From: Campylobacter fetus subsp. fetus
GTDB lineage: Bacteria > Campylobacterota > Campylobacteria > Campylobacterales > Campylobacteraceae
DNA length: 64,000 nucleotides
NCBI RefSeq assembly: GCF_900475935.1
Contig: NZ_LS483431.1
Coordinates: 806,001 to 870,000 of the forward strand
Direction: 5' to 3'
Part shown: positions 40,367-48,577 of the stretch, one piece after another
Layout: each line of letters starts with the position of its first letter
Position numbering within the stretch: the first letter of the stretch is position 1
Translations under genes and position numbers: made by a program
Notes under the pieces: model-generated
Told to the model about the DNA's origin: nothing
Seen by the model: the letters and a program-made list of their open reading frames with translations, nothing else
Database searches by the model: none

Positions 40367-41551
40367 TTGTTTGCCGATACGAAACTATTTTATACATGTA
40401 CGGTTTTGATTGCCATTGGAATTATTTTCTCGCTATCTTTACCGGCTTTTACCGTTTTATATTACGACTATACTAGCTATCACTTTTTTATTAGGCAATT
40501 TATAGTCGGAACTGCCGGAGTTTTCATCATTTGGTCTATCTCTAGGCTAAATCCGGATAAGCCGTTTTTAATGGGTCTTACTACGTTTGAGTTCATAGGA
40601 TTTTTTATATTTTTTAGCTCTTTCTTACTTATGGTTATTATGCAGTTTTTGCCAGCTTCTCTTGTGCCGGTGACCGGTGGAGCTAAAAGATGGATAAGAC
40701 TTGGAGGTATATCTTTGTCTCCTGTCGAGTTTTTTAAGATAGGATTTGTATTTTTTCTAGCTTGGAGTTTTGCTAGAAGAATAGATAATAACAAAAAACG
40801 TTTAAAAGATGAGTTTAGACTGCTTTTACCGTATTTTGTAGTGTTTGGAATGGCTGTATTTTTGATAGCTATTATGCAAAAAGATCTTGGGCAAGTAGTT
40901 GTTTTAACTCTAGCTTTAATGATACTTGCCACTTTCGCCGGAACTAGTAAGAAGTTTTTTGGAATTTTGGGATTGATCGGTGTTATTATGGTGTTTCTTG
41001 CTATTATATCTCAAGACCACAGAATTAGACGTTTTAAATCTTGGTGGGTGACGAATCAAGACTTTATATTGTCGATTTTACCATCAAATATGGCTGAGTT
41101 TATGAGAGTTAGCGATAGCGAAGAACCTTATCAGATAAGCCACTCTTTAAATGCAATTTATCATGGAGGATTTTTTGGCGTTGGGCTTGGAAACGGGACA
41201 TTTAAGCTAGGATTTTTAAGTGAGGTTCATACCGACTTTGTTTTAGCGGGAATTGCTGAAGAGATAGGATTTGTTGGGATATTGGTCATAACTTTTTTGA
41301 TGATTTATACTATTTATCGTATATTTAAGATATCTTCAAGAAGTCAAAATAAAGTATATCATCTATTTGCTCTTGGTATAGGTTCTATAATAACAATGGC
41401 GTTTTTAATGAATGCTTATGGAATTACATCTATAACTCCTATAAAAGGTATAGCAGTTCCATTTTTGAGCTATGGCGGAAGTTCTATTTTAGCACTTTGT
41501 GTCGGTATAGGTATGGTTCTTATGATTAGCAAAAAGGCGGATTTATCATGA
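40367..41551 (+). CDS. ftsW: Peptidoglycan glycosyltransferase FtsW
   Basis: SEDS-family membrane enzyme that polymerises glycan strands at the division site, 394 aa with about ten membrane segments. Signatures: GGAKRWIRLGGISLSPVEFFKIG (about 105-127), LIAIMQKDLGQVVVL with the catalytic Asp region, and PYQISHSLNAIYHGGFFGVGLGNG (about 260). It is FtsW rather than RodA by its link to murG, which overlaps by four bases (ATGA). TTG start with AAAAGG six bases upstream. Confidence 0.9.
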   Translation: MFADTKLFYTCTVLIAIGIIFSLSLPAFTVLYYDYTSYHFFIRQFIVGTAGVFIIWSISRLNPDKPFLMGLTTFEFIGFFIFFSSFLLMVIMQFLPASLVPVTGGAKRWIRLGGISLSPVEFFKIGFVFFLAWSFARRIDNNKKRLKDEFRLLLPYFVVFGMAVFLIAIMQKDLGQVVVLTLALMILATFAGTSKKFFGILGLIGVIMVFLAIISQDHRIRRFKSWWVTNQDFILSILPSNMAEFMRVSDSEEPYQISHSLNAIYHGGFFGVGLGNGTFKLGFLSEVHTDFVLAGIAEEIGFVGILVITFLMIYTIYRIFKISSRSQNKVYHLFALGIGSIITMAFLMNAYGITSITPIKGIAVPFLSYGGSSILALCVGIGMVLMISKKADLS

Positions 41552-42555
41552 TAGCTATAACAGGAGGAGGTACGGGCGGTCATCTTGCTATAGCAAAAGC
41601 TTTAGCGATAGAACTAAAAAACCGCGGTGAAAATGTGATATTTATAGGCTCAAATAGCGGTCAAGACAGAATGTGGTTTGAGCATAGCGATATATTTAAA
41701 TTTAAATATTTTTTTCCTAGTAGAGGCGTAGTAAATAAAAAAGGTATTCATAAATTGTTTGCCTTGCTTAATATAATTAAATTAGCTTTTAAATGCCGCT
41801 GCATTTTTACGGAACATAATATCTCATCTGTAATAAGCGTCGGCGGATATAGCTCCGCTCCAGCTTCTTTTGGGGCGGTTATATTTAGAAAAAAGCTATT
41901 TATACATGAACAAAACGCTATAAAAGGTAAATTAAATTCTATTTTAAAACCATTTTGTAAGAAATTTTTTAGCTCATACGGAACAGATACCTATGACTAT
42001 CCTATAGATATAAAATTTTTTAATACGGCTAGAGTTAGAAATGAGTTAAAAACTATACTTTTTTTAGGCGGTTCTCAGGGTGCTAGTTTTATAAATAGTT
42101 TAGCTTTAAATTTAGCTTTAAATTTAAAAAATCATAATATTAATATCATACATCAATGCGGAGCAAAAGAGTTAGAAACAACCAGATCCAAATATAACGA
42201 AATGGGCGTTGAAGCCGTTGTATTTGATTTTAGTAACGAGATCGAAGTATATATGCAAAAATCCGATTTATGTATAAGCAGAGCCGGAGCAAGTACTCTT
42301 TGGGAGCTTTGCGCAAATGCACTTCCTACTATATTTATACCGTATCCTTACGCCGCTAGCAATCATCAATTTTACAATGCTAAGTTTTTGCTAGATAGTA
42401 ATCTAGCTAAAATTTATGAGCAGAATGGATTAGATAAAAATATACTATTTACGGATATTATGAATTTAGATATAAATAGTATTTCAATGGGTTTAAGAAA
42501 TATCGTTTCTCCAAACGGTGCTAAGATAATTATAGATAAAATCTTAAAACAATAA
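41548..42555 (+). CDS. murG: UDP-GlcNAc:lipid I GlcNAc transferase MurG
   Basis: Peripheral membrane GT28 enzyme converting lipid I to lipid II. The 335-aa protein starts MIAITGGGTGGHLAIAKAL (the glycine-rich loop for lipid I), has SVGGYSSAPASFGAVI (about 92), HEQNAIKGKLN (about 123), the second glycine-rich loop FLGGSQGASFINSLAL (about 171) and the UDP-GlcNAc site SRAGASTLWELCANALPTIFI (about 246). Slightly short, as in other Campylobacter. Coupled to ftsW, so the substrate supplier and the polymerase are made together. Confidence 0.95.
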   Translation: MIAITGGGTGGHLAIAKALAIELKNRGENVIFIGSNSGQDRMWFEHSDIFKFKYFFPSRGVVNKKGIHKLFALLNIIKLAFKCRCIFTEHNISSVISVGGYSSAPASFGAVIFRKKLFIHEQNAIKGKLNSILKPFCKKFFSSYGTDTYDYPIDIKFFNTARVRNELKTILFLGGSQGASFINSLALNLALNLKNHNINIIHQCGAKELETTRSKYNEMGVEAVVFDFSNEIEVYMQKSDLCISRAGASTLWELCANALPTIFIPYPYAASNHQFYNAKFLLDSNLAKIYEQNGLDKNILFTDIMNLDINSISMGLRNIVSPNGAKIIIDKILKQ

Positions 42556-42721
42556 CAATAAAAAATATTAATTAAACTTTTTTAACATTTTTTATATATT
42601 TTATATGTAAATTTAAGCTATTTTTAGCATATTTTCTTTTAAAAAGTATGGAAAATACTTGAATAAAGTTAAAAAATAATGTACAATATGCTATTTTAAA
42701 ATTTTAAATAAAGGATTTGAA

Positions 42722-43036
42722 ATGACAAAGGCAGAATTTGTGGGCTTAGTTGCTTCTAAAGCTGGACTTACAAAAAAAGACACTGAGCTTGCACTTGACG
42801 GTTTCCTTGGAAGTATAAGCGAAGTTTTAACAAAAGGTGATAGTGTAACTTTTGTAGGATTTGGTACATTTGGAGTAACTGAAAGAGCCGCTAGAACAGC
42901 CAAAGTTCCAAGTACAGGAAAAGAAATAAAAGTACCTGCTAAAAAAGCTGTTAAATTTAAAGTAGGTAAGAATCTTAAAGATGCAGTTGCAAGCGCTGGT
43001 TGCGGCAGTTCAAAATGTTCAACTAAAAAGAAATAA
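42722..43036 (+). CDS. hup: DNA-binding protein HU
   Basis: Nucleoid protein of 104 aa. Residues 1-90 are the complete HU fold: MTKAEFVGLVASKAGLTKKD, VTFVGFGTFGVTERAARTAK (with the DNA-intercalating arm around PSTGKEIKVPAKKAVKFKVG). A short C-terminal extension of 14 residues, SAGCGSSKCSTKKK, adds two Cys five residues apart and a basic end, not part of the usual HU. TACAAT at 42682 is a likely -10, AAGGAT the ribosome site, and a strong terminator follows. Confidence 0.94.
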   Translation: MTKAEFVGLVASKAGLTKKDTELALDGFLGSISEVLTKGDSVTFVGFGTFGVTERAARTAKVPSTGKEIKVPAKKAVKFKVGKNLKDAVASAGCGSSKCSTKKK

Positions 43037-43039
43037 TTT

Positions 43040-43067
43040 AAGCCCCTTCTGCAAAGAAGGGCTTTTA
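43040..43067 (+). terminator. Rho-independent terminator of hup
   Basis: AAGCCCCTTCT and AGAAGGGCTT pair with a 4-base loop (GCAA), with one extra C bulged, followed by TTTT. It begins four bases after the hup stop codon. Confidence 0.88.
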
Positions 43068-43239
43068 TCCACATATTTTTTAAAATTTAAAAACTAAATT
43101 TTAAATTTAAGCTTCTTTCCTGTTTGTTTTTATATTTATTATTTTTTCTATATCAATAAAATATTTTAATATTTTATATATCAATGTTTATTTTGTCAAT
43201 TTTGTAATAAATTTGTGACTCAAATTTATAAATAAAGTG

Positions 43240-43248
43240 TGCTATAAT
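43240..43248 (+). promoter_or_regulatory. Extended -10 promoter element of exbB
   Basis: TGCTATAAT is a perfect extended -10 element 31 bases upstream of the exbB ATG, with GGGAGG as ribosome site. The preceding 150 bases are very AT-rich. Iron control by Fur would be expected for this operon but I cannot point to a convincing box. Confidence 0.6.
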
Positions 43249-43278
43249 ATATATTTTATTTTGCTTTAGGGAGGATGT

Positions 43279-43692
43279 ATGGAGTATTTAAAAGGAAATA
43301 TTGATTATATTATTATATCTATTCTTGTTTTTATGAGTTTTTTAGTGGTTTGGTTCAGCATTGAAAGAGTGCTTTTTTATCTAAAGGTTGATCCTAAAAA
43401 ATACGTCAGCAAAAATCTCTTTGAAGAGGACCTTACAAAAAATCTTACGATACTCTATATCATCTACACGAATGCACCTTATATAGGACTTTTAGGTACT
43501 GTGGCAGGCATTATGATAACATTTTATGATATGGGTATGAGCGGAGGAATCGATACTAAGTCTATAATGATAGGTTTATCTTTAGCACTTAAAGCTACTG
43601 CTTTAGGACTTATAGTTGCTATACCTACACTTATAATTTATAATGGATTTATAAGAAAAGTAGATGTTTTTTTAAACAGATATGAGAGCTAG
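43279..43692 (+). CDS. exbB: ExbB proton-channel subunit
   Basis: Inner-membrane subunit of the TonB energising complex, 137 aa. Three membrane helices: about 10-32 (IIISILVFMSFLVVWFSIERV), about 68-90 (APYIGLLGTVAGIMITFYDM, the MotA/TolQ/ExbB signature) and about 103-127 (LSLALKATALGLIVAIPTLI, with the polar channel residues). The short form lacking the large cytoplasmic domain is normal in epsilonproteobacteria. Followed two bases later by exbD and then tonB. Confidence 0.92.
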   Translation: MEYLKGNIDYIIISILVFMSFLVVWFSIERVLFYLKVDPKKYVSKNLFEEDLTKNLTILYIIYTNAPYIGLLGTVAGIMITFYDMGMSGGIDTKSIMIGLSLALKATALGLIVAIPTLIIYNGFIRKVDVFLNRYES

Positions 43693-43694
43693 AT

Positions 43695-44081
43695 ATGAGA
43701 CTTGCTAAAAGAGACGGATTAAATATAGTTCCTTTTATAGATATTATGCTTGTTTTGCTCGCTATTGTTCTTAGTATTTCTACTTTTATTGCCGAAGGAA
43801 ATATTAAAGTCGATTTGCCAAAAGCTCAAAGTGCTACAAATAGCGATGAAAGTGCAAGAGTGATAATAGCTATCGATAAAAATTCTAATATATTTATAGA
43901 TGATAAACTTGTTTTAGAAAATGAGATCGCATATAAAATATCAAATATCAGTCCAGAAACTTTAATTATATTAAGAAGCGATAAAAGTAGTAAATTTAAG
44001 TCTTTCATTAAGGTTATTGATGCATTAAAAAGTCAAAATCATGAGAAATTTGCTATATCTGCTAAGGTAAGCAATGAATAG
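43695..44081 (+). CDS. exbD: ExbD proton-channel subunit
   Basis: 128-aa bitopic inner-membrane protein. The single helix NIVPFIDIMLVLLAIVLSIST (about 10-30) holds the essential proton-carrying Asp (FIDIML, Asp16), and the periplasmic part has the short ExbD fold ending before VSNE. It works with ExbB and TonB to energise outer-membrane receptors. It overlaps tonB by eight bases. Confidence 0.92.
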   Translation: MRLAKRDGLNIVPFIDIMLVLLAIVLSISTFIAEGNIKVDLPKAQSATNSDESARVIIAIDKNSNIFIDDKLVLENEIAYKISNISPETLIILRSDKSSKFKSFIKVIDALKSQNHEKFAISAKVSNE

Positions 44082-44823
44082 TTTTATTGGATTTTTTATA
44101 TCTTTGTTGCTGCATGCGGGGTTAATTTTCGGATTTATTTTGCTAAACGCGAAAGACTCTGCAGATCAGATCCAAAACGAGCAACTTTTAAAACTCACTT
44201 TCTCAAATTTAAATAGTTTAGAAGATATACCAAAACCATATGAAGAAGTTTCCGAACCTATTATAGAAGAGAAAAAAGAGGTTGATCAAGCGCCTCAAAA
44301 AAAGATAATAGAAAAAAAGATAGAACAAATCTATACTAAAAAGATAATCAAGCATACAAAACCCGATAAAAAACAAGAACAAACTCCTAAAAAACAGATT
44401 GTTCAAAACATTGAAACAAAGCAGATGCCAGGCATAGATCCGAATTTAAAAAGTATTGCTCAAAATAGCATTGAGCAAAAAATATTTGATCAAAATACCA
44501 ATCAAAATAAAATAGAACAGCAGCCAAAAAACACCGTAAACGAAAATATGATTATAGGAACAAAAATAAGAAATATTATAGCAAACTATGCTAGAAAAAA
44601 TTACCCTAACTCTGCAAGGAGAAAAAGACAAACTGGAATTGTAAAAGTTTCGTTTATGTATAAAGCTAGCGGAGAAGTAACTAACGTAAAAATAGACCAT
44701 AGCTCGACGTATATGGTTTTAGATGAAGCTGTTTTAACTGCTATACAAAAGACAAAATCCAAATTTCCATCTATCAAAAATGATACGAATTTCCAAATTG
44801 AAGTTGAGTTTAGTTTAAGCTGA
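44074..44823 (+). CDS. tonB: TonB energy transducer
   Basis: 249-aa periplasm-spanning protein. N-terminal anchor FIGFFISLLLHAGLIFGFILL with the SxxxH pattern (Ser9, His13) that contacts ExbD, a long Lys/Glu/Pro/Gln linker (about 45-150), and a C-terminal TonB domain (about 165-249: YARKNYPNSARRKRQTGIVK, VSFMYKASGEVTNVKIDHSS, LDEAVLTAIQKTKSKFP). Last gene of the exbB-exbD-tonB operon for uptake of iron complexes, heme or other large ligands; no receptor gene is adjacent. Confidence 0.92.
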   Translation: MNSFIGFFISLLLHAGLIFGFILLNAKDSADQIQNEQLLKLTFSNLNSLEDIPKPYEEVSEPIIEEKKEVDQAPQKKIIEKKIEQIYTKKIIKHTKPDKKQEQTPKKQIVQNIETKQMPGIDPNLKSIAQNSIEQKIFDQNTNQNKIEQQPKNTVNENMIIGTKIRNIIANYARKNYPNSARRKRQTGIVKVSFMYKASGEVTNVKIDHSSTYMVLDEAVLTAIQKTKSKFPSIKNDTNFQIEVEFSLS

Positions 44824-44860
44824 AACAAAAATTCAGCCAAAATTGGCTAGAATTATATAC

Positions 44861-45106
44861 ATGAGAATAGATAAATTTTTAAATACCGTTAATATCACCA
44901 AACGCCGCGCTATCAGCGAAGATATGTGCAAAAGCGGAGTTATTAGCATAAATGATAAGCTTGCTAAACCTAGCAAAGAAGTCAAAGTAGGCGATAAAAT
45001 AACTATAAAGTTTCTTGCTAGAGAAGTAAGCTATATGGTCATTTCGCTTCCTACTTTAAAAACCATACCAAAAAGCGAGCAAGAGAAGTATGTTAAAGAG
45101 ATTTGA
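44861..45106 (+). CDS. S4-domain RNA-binding protein (HslR-like)
   Basis: 81-aa protein made almost wholly of an S4 domain: MRIDKFLNTVNITKRRAISE, then MCKSGVISINDKLAKPSKEVKVGDKITIKF. Such small S4 proteins (HslR/RqcP-like) bind rRNA or stalled 50S subunits. I take the ATG at 44861, where the S4 homology begins, over an in-frame TTG at 44843; neither has a strong ribosome site. It starts a tightly packed run of genes and overlaps tsaE by 17 bases. Confidence 0.82.
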   Translation: MRIDKFLNTVNITKRRAISEDMCKSGVISINDKLAKPSKEVKVGDKITIKFLAREVSYMVISLPTLKTIPKSEQEKYVKEI

Positions 45107-45491
45107 GTTAGGCGTAGATGAGCTTGATTTGATAGTTAAAGAGCTTCCGAAATCCGGAGTTATAGTACTTCAAGGAGATCTTGCAAGCGGTAAAACAACT
45201 CTTGTAAAATCCATCGTAAAATCTGCTGGTATAAATGAAAATGTTTCATCGCCGACTTTTAGCGTGATGCAAAATTATGGTAATATTTATCATTATGATA
45301 TATATCAAAACGGTTTTGAGTCGATTAAAAAAAACGGTTTGTTTGAAAATTTCTTTGAGGATGGGCTTCACATAGTTGAATGGGGAGATGAAAATCTTAT
45401 TAATATGCTTGGCAAATACGAGATAAAAGTTTGCGTTGTAAAAATATCTGTTTTAAATGATAAACGTATATACGAGGTGGATTTTGCATAA
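45090..45491 (+). CDS. tsaE: tRNA t6A37 biosynthesis ATPase TsaE
   Basis: 133-aa P-loop ATPase that supports TsaB-TsaD in making threonylcarbamoyladenosine on tRNA. It has Walker A GDLASGKTTLVK (about 29-40), the SSPTFSVMQNY segment (about 53), YHYDIYQ and the family IVEWGDE motif (about 95-101). It overlaps the S4-domain gene upstream and lptB downstream. Confidence 0.93.
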   Translation: MLKRFELGVDELDLIVKELPKSGVIVLQGDLASGKTTLVKSIVKSAGINENVSSPTFSVMQNYGNIYHYDIYQNGFESIKKNGLFENFFEDGLHIVEWGDENLINMLGKYEIKVCVVKISVLNDKRIYEVDFA

Positions 45492-46212
45492 ACTTGAAGT
45501 AAAAAATTTAGAAAAAACTATAAAAAAAACTAGAATTATAAATGGTATATCGCTTGAAGTTAGCAGCGGCGAAGTGGTTGGTTTGCTTGGTCCAAACGGA
45601 GCTGGTAAAACAACAACTTTTTATATGATTTGCGGACTTATAGCTCCTAGCAAGGGTCATATTTTTCTAGATTCTAAAGATATATCATCTACTCCTTTAC
45701 ACAAAAGAGCAAGGCTTGGTATAGGTTACTTGCCTCAAGAAAGTAGCGTTTTTAAAGATTTGAGCGTTGAAGAAAACTTAAGTTTAGCAGCTGAAATTTT
45801 TTATACTGATAAAAAAATCATAGATACAAAAGTAAATGAAATGCTTAATTTGTTAAATATAGAGCCTATTAGACAGAGAAAAGGTCTTAGTTTGAGCGGC
45901 GGCGAAAGAAGAAGATGCGAGATAGCAAGAAGCTTAATGATAATGCCTAAGTTTTTGCTTCTTGATGAGCCATTTGCCGGTGTGGATCCGATCGCCGTAG
46001 CCGATATACAAGGCATCATAAATGATTTAAAAAAGTTAAATATAGGAGTTTTGATAACAGATCACAACGTAAGAGAAACTTTAGCCATCTGCGATAGAGC
46101 GTACGTCATTAAAAACGGTAGTTTATTAGCTAGTGGAAGCTCAAATGAAGTGGCAAATAATAAACTTGTACGAACGCACTATCTTGGAGAGGAATTTAGG
46201 CTACTAGACTGA
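45484..46212 (+). CDS. lptB: LPS export ABC transporter ATPase LptB
   Basis: Cytoplasmic ATPase that drives the LptFG-LptC-A-D bridge carrying lipopolysaccharide to the outer membrane. About 242 aa with Walker A GLLGPNGAGKTTTFYMI, Q-loop GYLPQESSVFKDLSVEENL (LptB-specific), signature LSGGERRRCEIARSL, Walker B FLLLDEPFAGVDPIAV and switch His in LITDHNVRETL. I start at TTG 45484, where LptB homology begins (HKLEVKNLEK) behind GAGGTGG; the frame is open further upstream but those residues are tsaE sequence in another frame. Followed directly by rpoN, the classic lptB-rpoN order. Confidence 0.94.
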   Translation: MHKLEVKNLEKTIKKTRIINGISLEVSSGEVVGLLGPNGAGKTTTFYMICGLIAPSKGHIFLDSKDISSTPLHKRARLGIGYLPQESSVFKDLSVEENLSLAAEIFYTDKKIIDTKVNEMLNLLNIEPIRQRKGLSLSGGERRRCEIARSLMIMPKFLLLDEPFAGVDPIAVADIQGIINDLKKLNIGVLITDHNVRETLAICDRAYVIKNGSLLASGSSNEVANNKLVRTHYLGEEFRLLD

Positions 46213-47450
46213 TGAAACTAGCTCAAAAAGTTACTCAAAAAGCTAAGCTCAATCAGACTCTTAGAAACTGGCTTCCGATACTTCAAGCAAGCAGCGATGA
46301 GTTAAAAGATACTTTGGAGCCTTTTATAAAAGACAATCCGTTTGCCGCTTTAGAAATAACTCCTAAAAAACACACGAAAAATTTTTACGGCGATCTTTAT
46401 AAAAATTCCATAAGTGATACTATAGAATCATCTAGTATTTATAAAGAAAGTTTGTATGAAAAGCTATATTCTCAGATAAACTCTCCTCTTTTTCCTACTC
46501 AAAAATCAATAGAAATTGCAAATTTGATAGTAGAATGTATAAACAATGAAGGATATTTTGAATGGGATGATCATAAATTTATTAAATTTGAAAAAAGTGA
46601 AGTTGAGCGGATAAGACTAAGATTTGCATATCTTGAGCCAACCGGAGTAGGGGCTTTGGATTATAAAGAGAGCTTTATATTTCAGCTTGACGATATAGAC
46701 TGCGACGATAAAATTTATACTCTTGTACAAACTATCATCAATGATTTTGAAAATTTGAGCAGATATACTAAACAAAAATATTATGAAGATGCTATAAAGA
46801 TCATTAAAAAATTTAAAAATCCGCCCGCTATAGAGTATTTAGAAGATGATAGTCAGATTATTCCAGATATTTTCGTATTTAATAACGATAACGGCATAGA
46901 GATAAAAGTAAATGACGAGTTTTATCCAGATATTCTTATAGATACAGAAGGAATCGATGAAAAAAACGAGTTTGTCTCTTCAAGAGTAAAAGAAGCAAAA
47001 GATCTCATAGATGCTTTAGAAATGCGTAAATCCACACTTTATAAGATAGGATTAATGATAATAGAGTACCAATACGACTATTTTTTAGGCGGAGATATAA
47101 AGCCTATGAAGCTAAAAGATATAGCAGGAGATTTAGGAAGAAATCCATCTACTATCAGCAGAGCCATACAAAATAAATTTCTAAGCTGTGCTCGCGGTAT
47201 AGTTCCTCTTAAAAATTTCTTTGCCGCAGCGGCTAGCGAAGATATATCAAATGCGGCCATAAAAGATTTTGTTAAAAATCTTATAAAAAACGAAAATCAC
47301 GAAAAACCTCTTAGCGATGAAGCCATACTATCTAAGATAGAAAAAGAGTTTAATATCAAGCTTGTTAGAAGAACGATAACAAAATATAGAAAAGCTCTAA
47401 ATATAGCTAGTTCAAATGAGAGAAAACGTCTGTATATTATAAATGCTTAA
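46212..47450 (+). CDS. rpoN: RNA polymerase sigma-54 factor
   Basis: Alternative sigma factor that in Campylobacter controls hook, basal-body and minor flagellin genes. The 412-aa protein has region I (MKLAQKVTQKAKLNQTLRNW, activator-responsive), a core-binding domain (about 70-240), a helix-turn-helix (LKDIAGDLGRNPSTISRAIQ, about 300-320) and the RpoN box VRRTITKYRKALNI near the end, slightly different from the textbook ARRTVAKYR. It overlaps lptB by one base. A clear target promoter lies at 15278, upstream of flgH. Confidence 0.95.
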   Translation: MKLAQKVTQKAKLNQTLRNWLPILQASSDELKDTLEPFIKDNPFAALEITPKKHTKNFYGDLYKNSISDTIESSSIYKESLYEKLYSQINSPLFPTQKSIEIANLIVECINNEGYFEWDDHKFIKFEKSEVERIRLRFAYLEPTGVGALDYKESFIFQLDDIDCDDKIYTLVQTIINDFENLSRYTKQKYYEDAIKIIKKFKNPPAIEYLEDDSQIIPDIFVFNNDNGIEIKVNDEFYPDILIDTEGIDEKNEFVSSRVKEAKDLIDALEMRKSTLYKIGLMIIEYQYDYFLGGDIKPMKLKDIAGDLGRNPSTISRAIQNKFLSCARGIVPLKNFFAAAASEDISNAAIKDFVKNLIKNENHEKPLSDEAILSKIEKEFNIKLVRRTITKYRKALNIASSNERKRLYIINA

Positions 47451-47536
47451 TACAATTTATAATATTTTTGTAAAATCAAATGATGATTTTATTTTAATCA
47501 AATTTTAGGTAAAATATTTAAAAAAAGGCAGAATAT

Positions 47537-48577
47537 ATGAAAATAGATATTAATTTGAACGATGATAATAAAAATTATAGCGTATTTATAGATGAACTTA
47601 AAAATCTTAAATTTAAAGGCAAAATTGCCGTAATAACAAACTCAAAAGTAGGCGGTTTATATCTTGGAGAGATTTTAAATTTGATAGACGCCGACGAGAT
47701 ATTTAGCGTTTGTATCCCAGATGGCGAGCAGTATAAAAATCTAGCTATGATCGAGTATATATTAGAGCAGCTTTTTGTAAGCAGACTTGAGAGAAACAGT
47801 ACTCTTATAGCTCTTGGAGGTGGAGTTATAAGTGATATGACCGGATTTGCGGCTAGTATTTATGAGCGCGGTATAAATTTTATAAATATCCCGACAACGC
47901 TTTTAGCGCAAGTAGACGCAAGTGTAGGCGGCAAAACAGGAGTAAATAATAAATTCGGAAAAAATCTTATCGGTACTTTTTATCAACCAAAGGCCGTATA
48001 TTGTGAAACTAAATTTCTAAACTCTTTACCAAATAGAGAGTTTAATGCGGGAATGGCTGAAGTGATCAAAATGGCTACTATGTTTGATAAAGATTTTTTT
48101 AAATTTATACAAGATAATAGCGTAGAAAATAGTCAAATACTAAAACAAATCATAGCAAAATGCGTAGAGATAAAAGCAGGAGTAGTAGCAAAAGATGAGA
48201 AGGAATCTGGAATTCGCGCAGTATTAAATTACGGTCACACATTTGCTCATGTTATCGAAATGCAAACAAATTATAAAAAATTTCTACACGGCGAAGCGGT
48301 TGCTATTGGTATAAATATGGCAAATCATTTAGCTTGTAAGCTTGGTCTTTTGTCTAAAAAAGATCTAGATATTATAGAGCAGACTCTTATAAAATTTGGT
48401 TTGCCTACTACTTATCGTATAAGCGATGAAGAGGTATTTTACGACTCGTTTTTTCTAGATAAAAAGAGTGAAAACAAAAAGATCAAATTTATACTTCCAA
48501 ACGGTATTGGATCATACGCTTTGAGAAACGATATAGATAAAAATAGCGTTTTAGATATTTTGAGGATGTTTAAATGA
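47537..48577 (+). CDS. aroB: 3-dehydroquinate synthase
   Basis: NAD-dependent second enzyme of the shikimate pathway. The 346-aa protein has IPDGEQYKNLAMIEYIL (about 60), LIALGGGVISDMTGFAASIYERG (NAD-binding and active-site segment, about 91-113), IPTTLLAQVDASVGGKTGVNN (about 118-138), and the metal-binding LNYGHTFAHVIE (about 233) and HGEAVAIGINMA (about 252). It is followed by an mscS-like gene with a four-base overlap. Confidence 0.96.
   Translation: MKIDINLNDDNKNYSVFIDELKNLKFKGKIAVITNSKVGGLYLGEILNLIDADEIFSVCIPDGEQYKNLAMIEYILEQLFVSRLERNSTLIALGGGVISDMTGFAASIYERGINFINIPTTLLAQVDASVGGKTGVNNKFGKNLIGTFYQPKAVYCETKFLNSLPNREFNAGMAEVIKMATMFDKDFFKFIQDNSVENSQILKQIIAKCVEIKAGVVAKDEKESGIRAVLNYGHTFAHVIEMQTNYKKFLHGEAVAIGINMANHLACKLGLLSKKDLDIIEQTLIKFGLPTTYRISDEEVFYDSFFLDKKSENKKIKFILPNGIGSYALRNDIDKNSVLDILRMFK

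Noticed and set aside
43076-43278. Fur box upstream of exbB
   Set aside because: The region is so AT-rich that several loose matches occur; none has a convincing dyad around the -10 element.
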